The position numbers and the translations under genes were made by a program. Below the pieces are notes generated by a model. That model made no database searches and had not been told where the DNA came from. It saw only the letters and a list, made by a program, of their open reading frames with translations. A stretch of 64,000 nt of DNA from Rhopalosiphum padi. Lineage: Eukaryota > Arthropoda > Insecta > Hemiptera > Aphididae. Shown here one piece after another: positions 62,341 through 64,000 of the stretch (positions are counted from its first letter, which is position 1; each line of letters starts with the position of its first letter). Location: assembly GCF_020882245.1 (NCBI RefSeq), contig NC_083598.1, forward strand, positions 84,697,714-84,761,713, written 5' to 3'.

Positions 62341-64000
62341 CTTAACCAAGCCACGCCTACTGGTCCAAATATAACTTAAAACCGTATAGAATCATAGTTA
62401 ATGTCATATTATGTTTAATAATATTATTGTCGTAATTATAATTTTATTTTTACCTATTCTTGTAGTTCCGGGACGACGCAATTTCTTTTGCATTTGCGGT
62501 GTTATTTGCAGCCGATCGTCTCTCGACTACACTTTTCTAGTTGAATTCCATCACAACCATAATAGCGGTTATTTTTTCCTATACATATATTATGTATATG
62601 AAAACACAACACATGCCTACGCTGAATAATGCTTAAAAAATGTGTACAAAAATTATATTCAAAAGTATAGGTAAGTAAATAAAATAATAATATTATAACA
62701 GCCTCGGCCGCTCCCCACTTAATTTGATTTGATTATAAGTCACACAATCTGAGTATATATAAATAATAAAATAGATAACGGAATCTAGTTAATTCGCTTA
62801 CAAATTACAAATACAGTGTACAATCAATTAATATAATTATTGTAAATTAAAATTTTCAAAATGATGTGTAATATATTTTATTCGTTTAAATTGTAATTAA
62901 TTTGTATTTTCTATAATTGTATGTACATTATACATATACACATATTATGAACTATAGGGTGAAATTGTAACTTGTATCATTATAATTATAACTACAAGTT
63001 ACAGTATAAATAGATAGGTATATATAGGTACTTATATAGTTTTATATTGTACTCACTGTTGATTTCTGAATGGGTTTCGTATTTTTATATGCAAGTGTAG
63101 ATTGACCTTGTAGAACTCGAGCGCTTTAAATATGTAATATAATAATATATACTTATAATAAACATGATATACCGAATTTGAAATAAAATAACGCAGCTTA
63201 AAAAGTTTCAAGTAATAACGTAATGGTGAGAAATGGGAAATTGTATCCTAACATTTGGTTATTTGTAATAGGTACCAATCAACGATTATGTCAATTATAA
63301 CTTTAAGCCTCTTTGGACACTACTCGAAATAACTACCGTTTATATCAACATAATAAGATCTATTCTTTATGCATTTACCAGTGTCCAGTGACCAGTATTA
63401 ATTATTTTACTAAAGCCTGGTTACTACTAAACCGTGTCCTACAATATATGTGGAAACTATTTGATTTACTATACATTTTAGCACTTATAGAACAAAATAG
63501 TTCAAATTAAACAATATTTTTAGTCCATCGTGCATATTTTGAGTATTATTTGTTGCTTGTGATCGCCCCCTACATTCCTCCAGATTGTCACTATTGCGGC
63601 ACTACATATTATTATTTATTCTAATGCATTATGAAAATACACGTATATTCTATATCTAATATATTATTAAATATTATGTTGCGTATAGACGCAGTGTATC
63701 TAAACTTATCATCGTAGTCGTACAAAAAATGACCAATTGAAATTGTAAACTTTTTTTTGTTAACTATTCGTTTTAGTATTAAAAACAATAAAAACGTTAT
63801 GAAACAACATAAAATCGTTTTGCTTTCGTATCGCATATTTATATTAATTATGTAAATTAATGTTATAATTTATAAATTAAGATAAAAATTTGTATAGATT
63901 ATTATCCACACTCTTAAAATATTATACATATATTATATAGTTTAATTAGTATAATATACATTATACAATATATATATATGTGTGTGTATACTGATGGAAT
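62341..64000. other. AT-rich stretch to the window end, nothing recognised
   Basis: Only short frames without domains; a GT/TA-rich tract at the very end. Confidence 0.4.

Noticed and set aside
1..64000. CRISPR arrays, operons or bacterial mobile elements
   Set aside because: No regularly spaced short repeats with unique spacers and no prokaryotic gene structure; the window is an insect nuclear genome.

Overview
The window looks like nuclear DNA of an aphid (Aphididae). It is very AT-rich, is full of short TAGGTACCTA-like tracts, has the intron style and repeat types typical of aphids, and carries one GC-rich multi-exon insect gene family member. There is no prokaryotic gene organisation. 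The species cannot be named from the sequence alone.

Main gene. One complete protein-coding gene can be reconstructed with confidence on the minus strand, from an ATG at 49878 to a TGA at 26390. Seven coding exons with canonical GT/AG junctions and continuous phase give a 732-residue methuselah-like class B GPCR: signal peptide, Cys-rich ectodomain, seven membrane helices and a Ser/Ala-rich tail. A 5' UTR splice acceptor at 49996/49995 implies at least one further noncoding exon upstream. A GC-rich block at 62.0-62.34 kb with a GT donor on the right strand is the best candidate.

Inside its introns. Intron 3 (10.8 kb) holds an antisense tRNA-Lys(CTT) gene, a broken ZBED-type hAT transposase, two hAT-like MITEs and an unexplained GC-rich island. 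Intron 2 (5 kb) holds three DNA-transposon derivatives: two abutting TA-flanked elements and a long-TIR element that keeps a Cys-rich C-terminal domain. Intron 6 holds an ancient internal duplication and a small TIR element.

Left part (1-10.5 kb). Positions 1-4.6 kb are a decayed tandem array of a roughly 1 kb cassette on the minus strand. Its recurring blocks have splice signals and several remain open in one frame. It is interrupted by a 662-bp hairpin-bearing repeat that occurs again, almost identical, at 6.26 kb. Positions 7.3-7.9 kb are a CpG-rich, promoter-like block. At 9.86-10.33 kb a TATA/initiator promoter precedes a short exon encoding a signal-peptide-like start, and that exon is partly duplicated 290 bp downstream.

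The remainder (10.5-26 kb and 50-64 kb) is AT-rich intergenic DNA with old segmental duplications (14.2/18.2 kb; a triplication at 52.5-54.4 kb), MITEs, microsatellites and two CpG-rich islands (59.0-59.5 and 62.0-62.3 kb). No other intact protein-coding gene was found.
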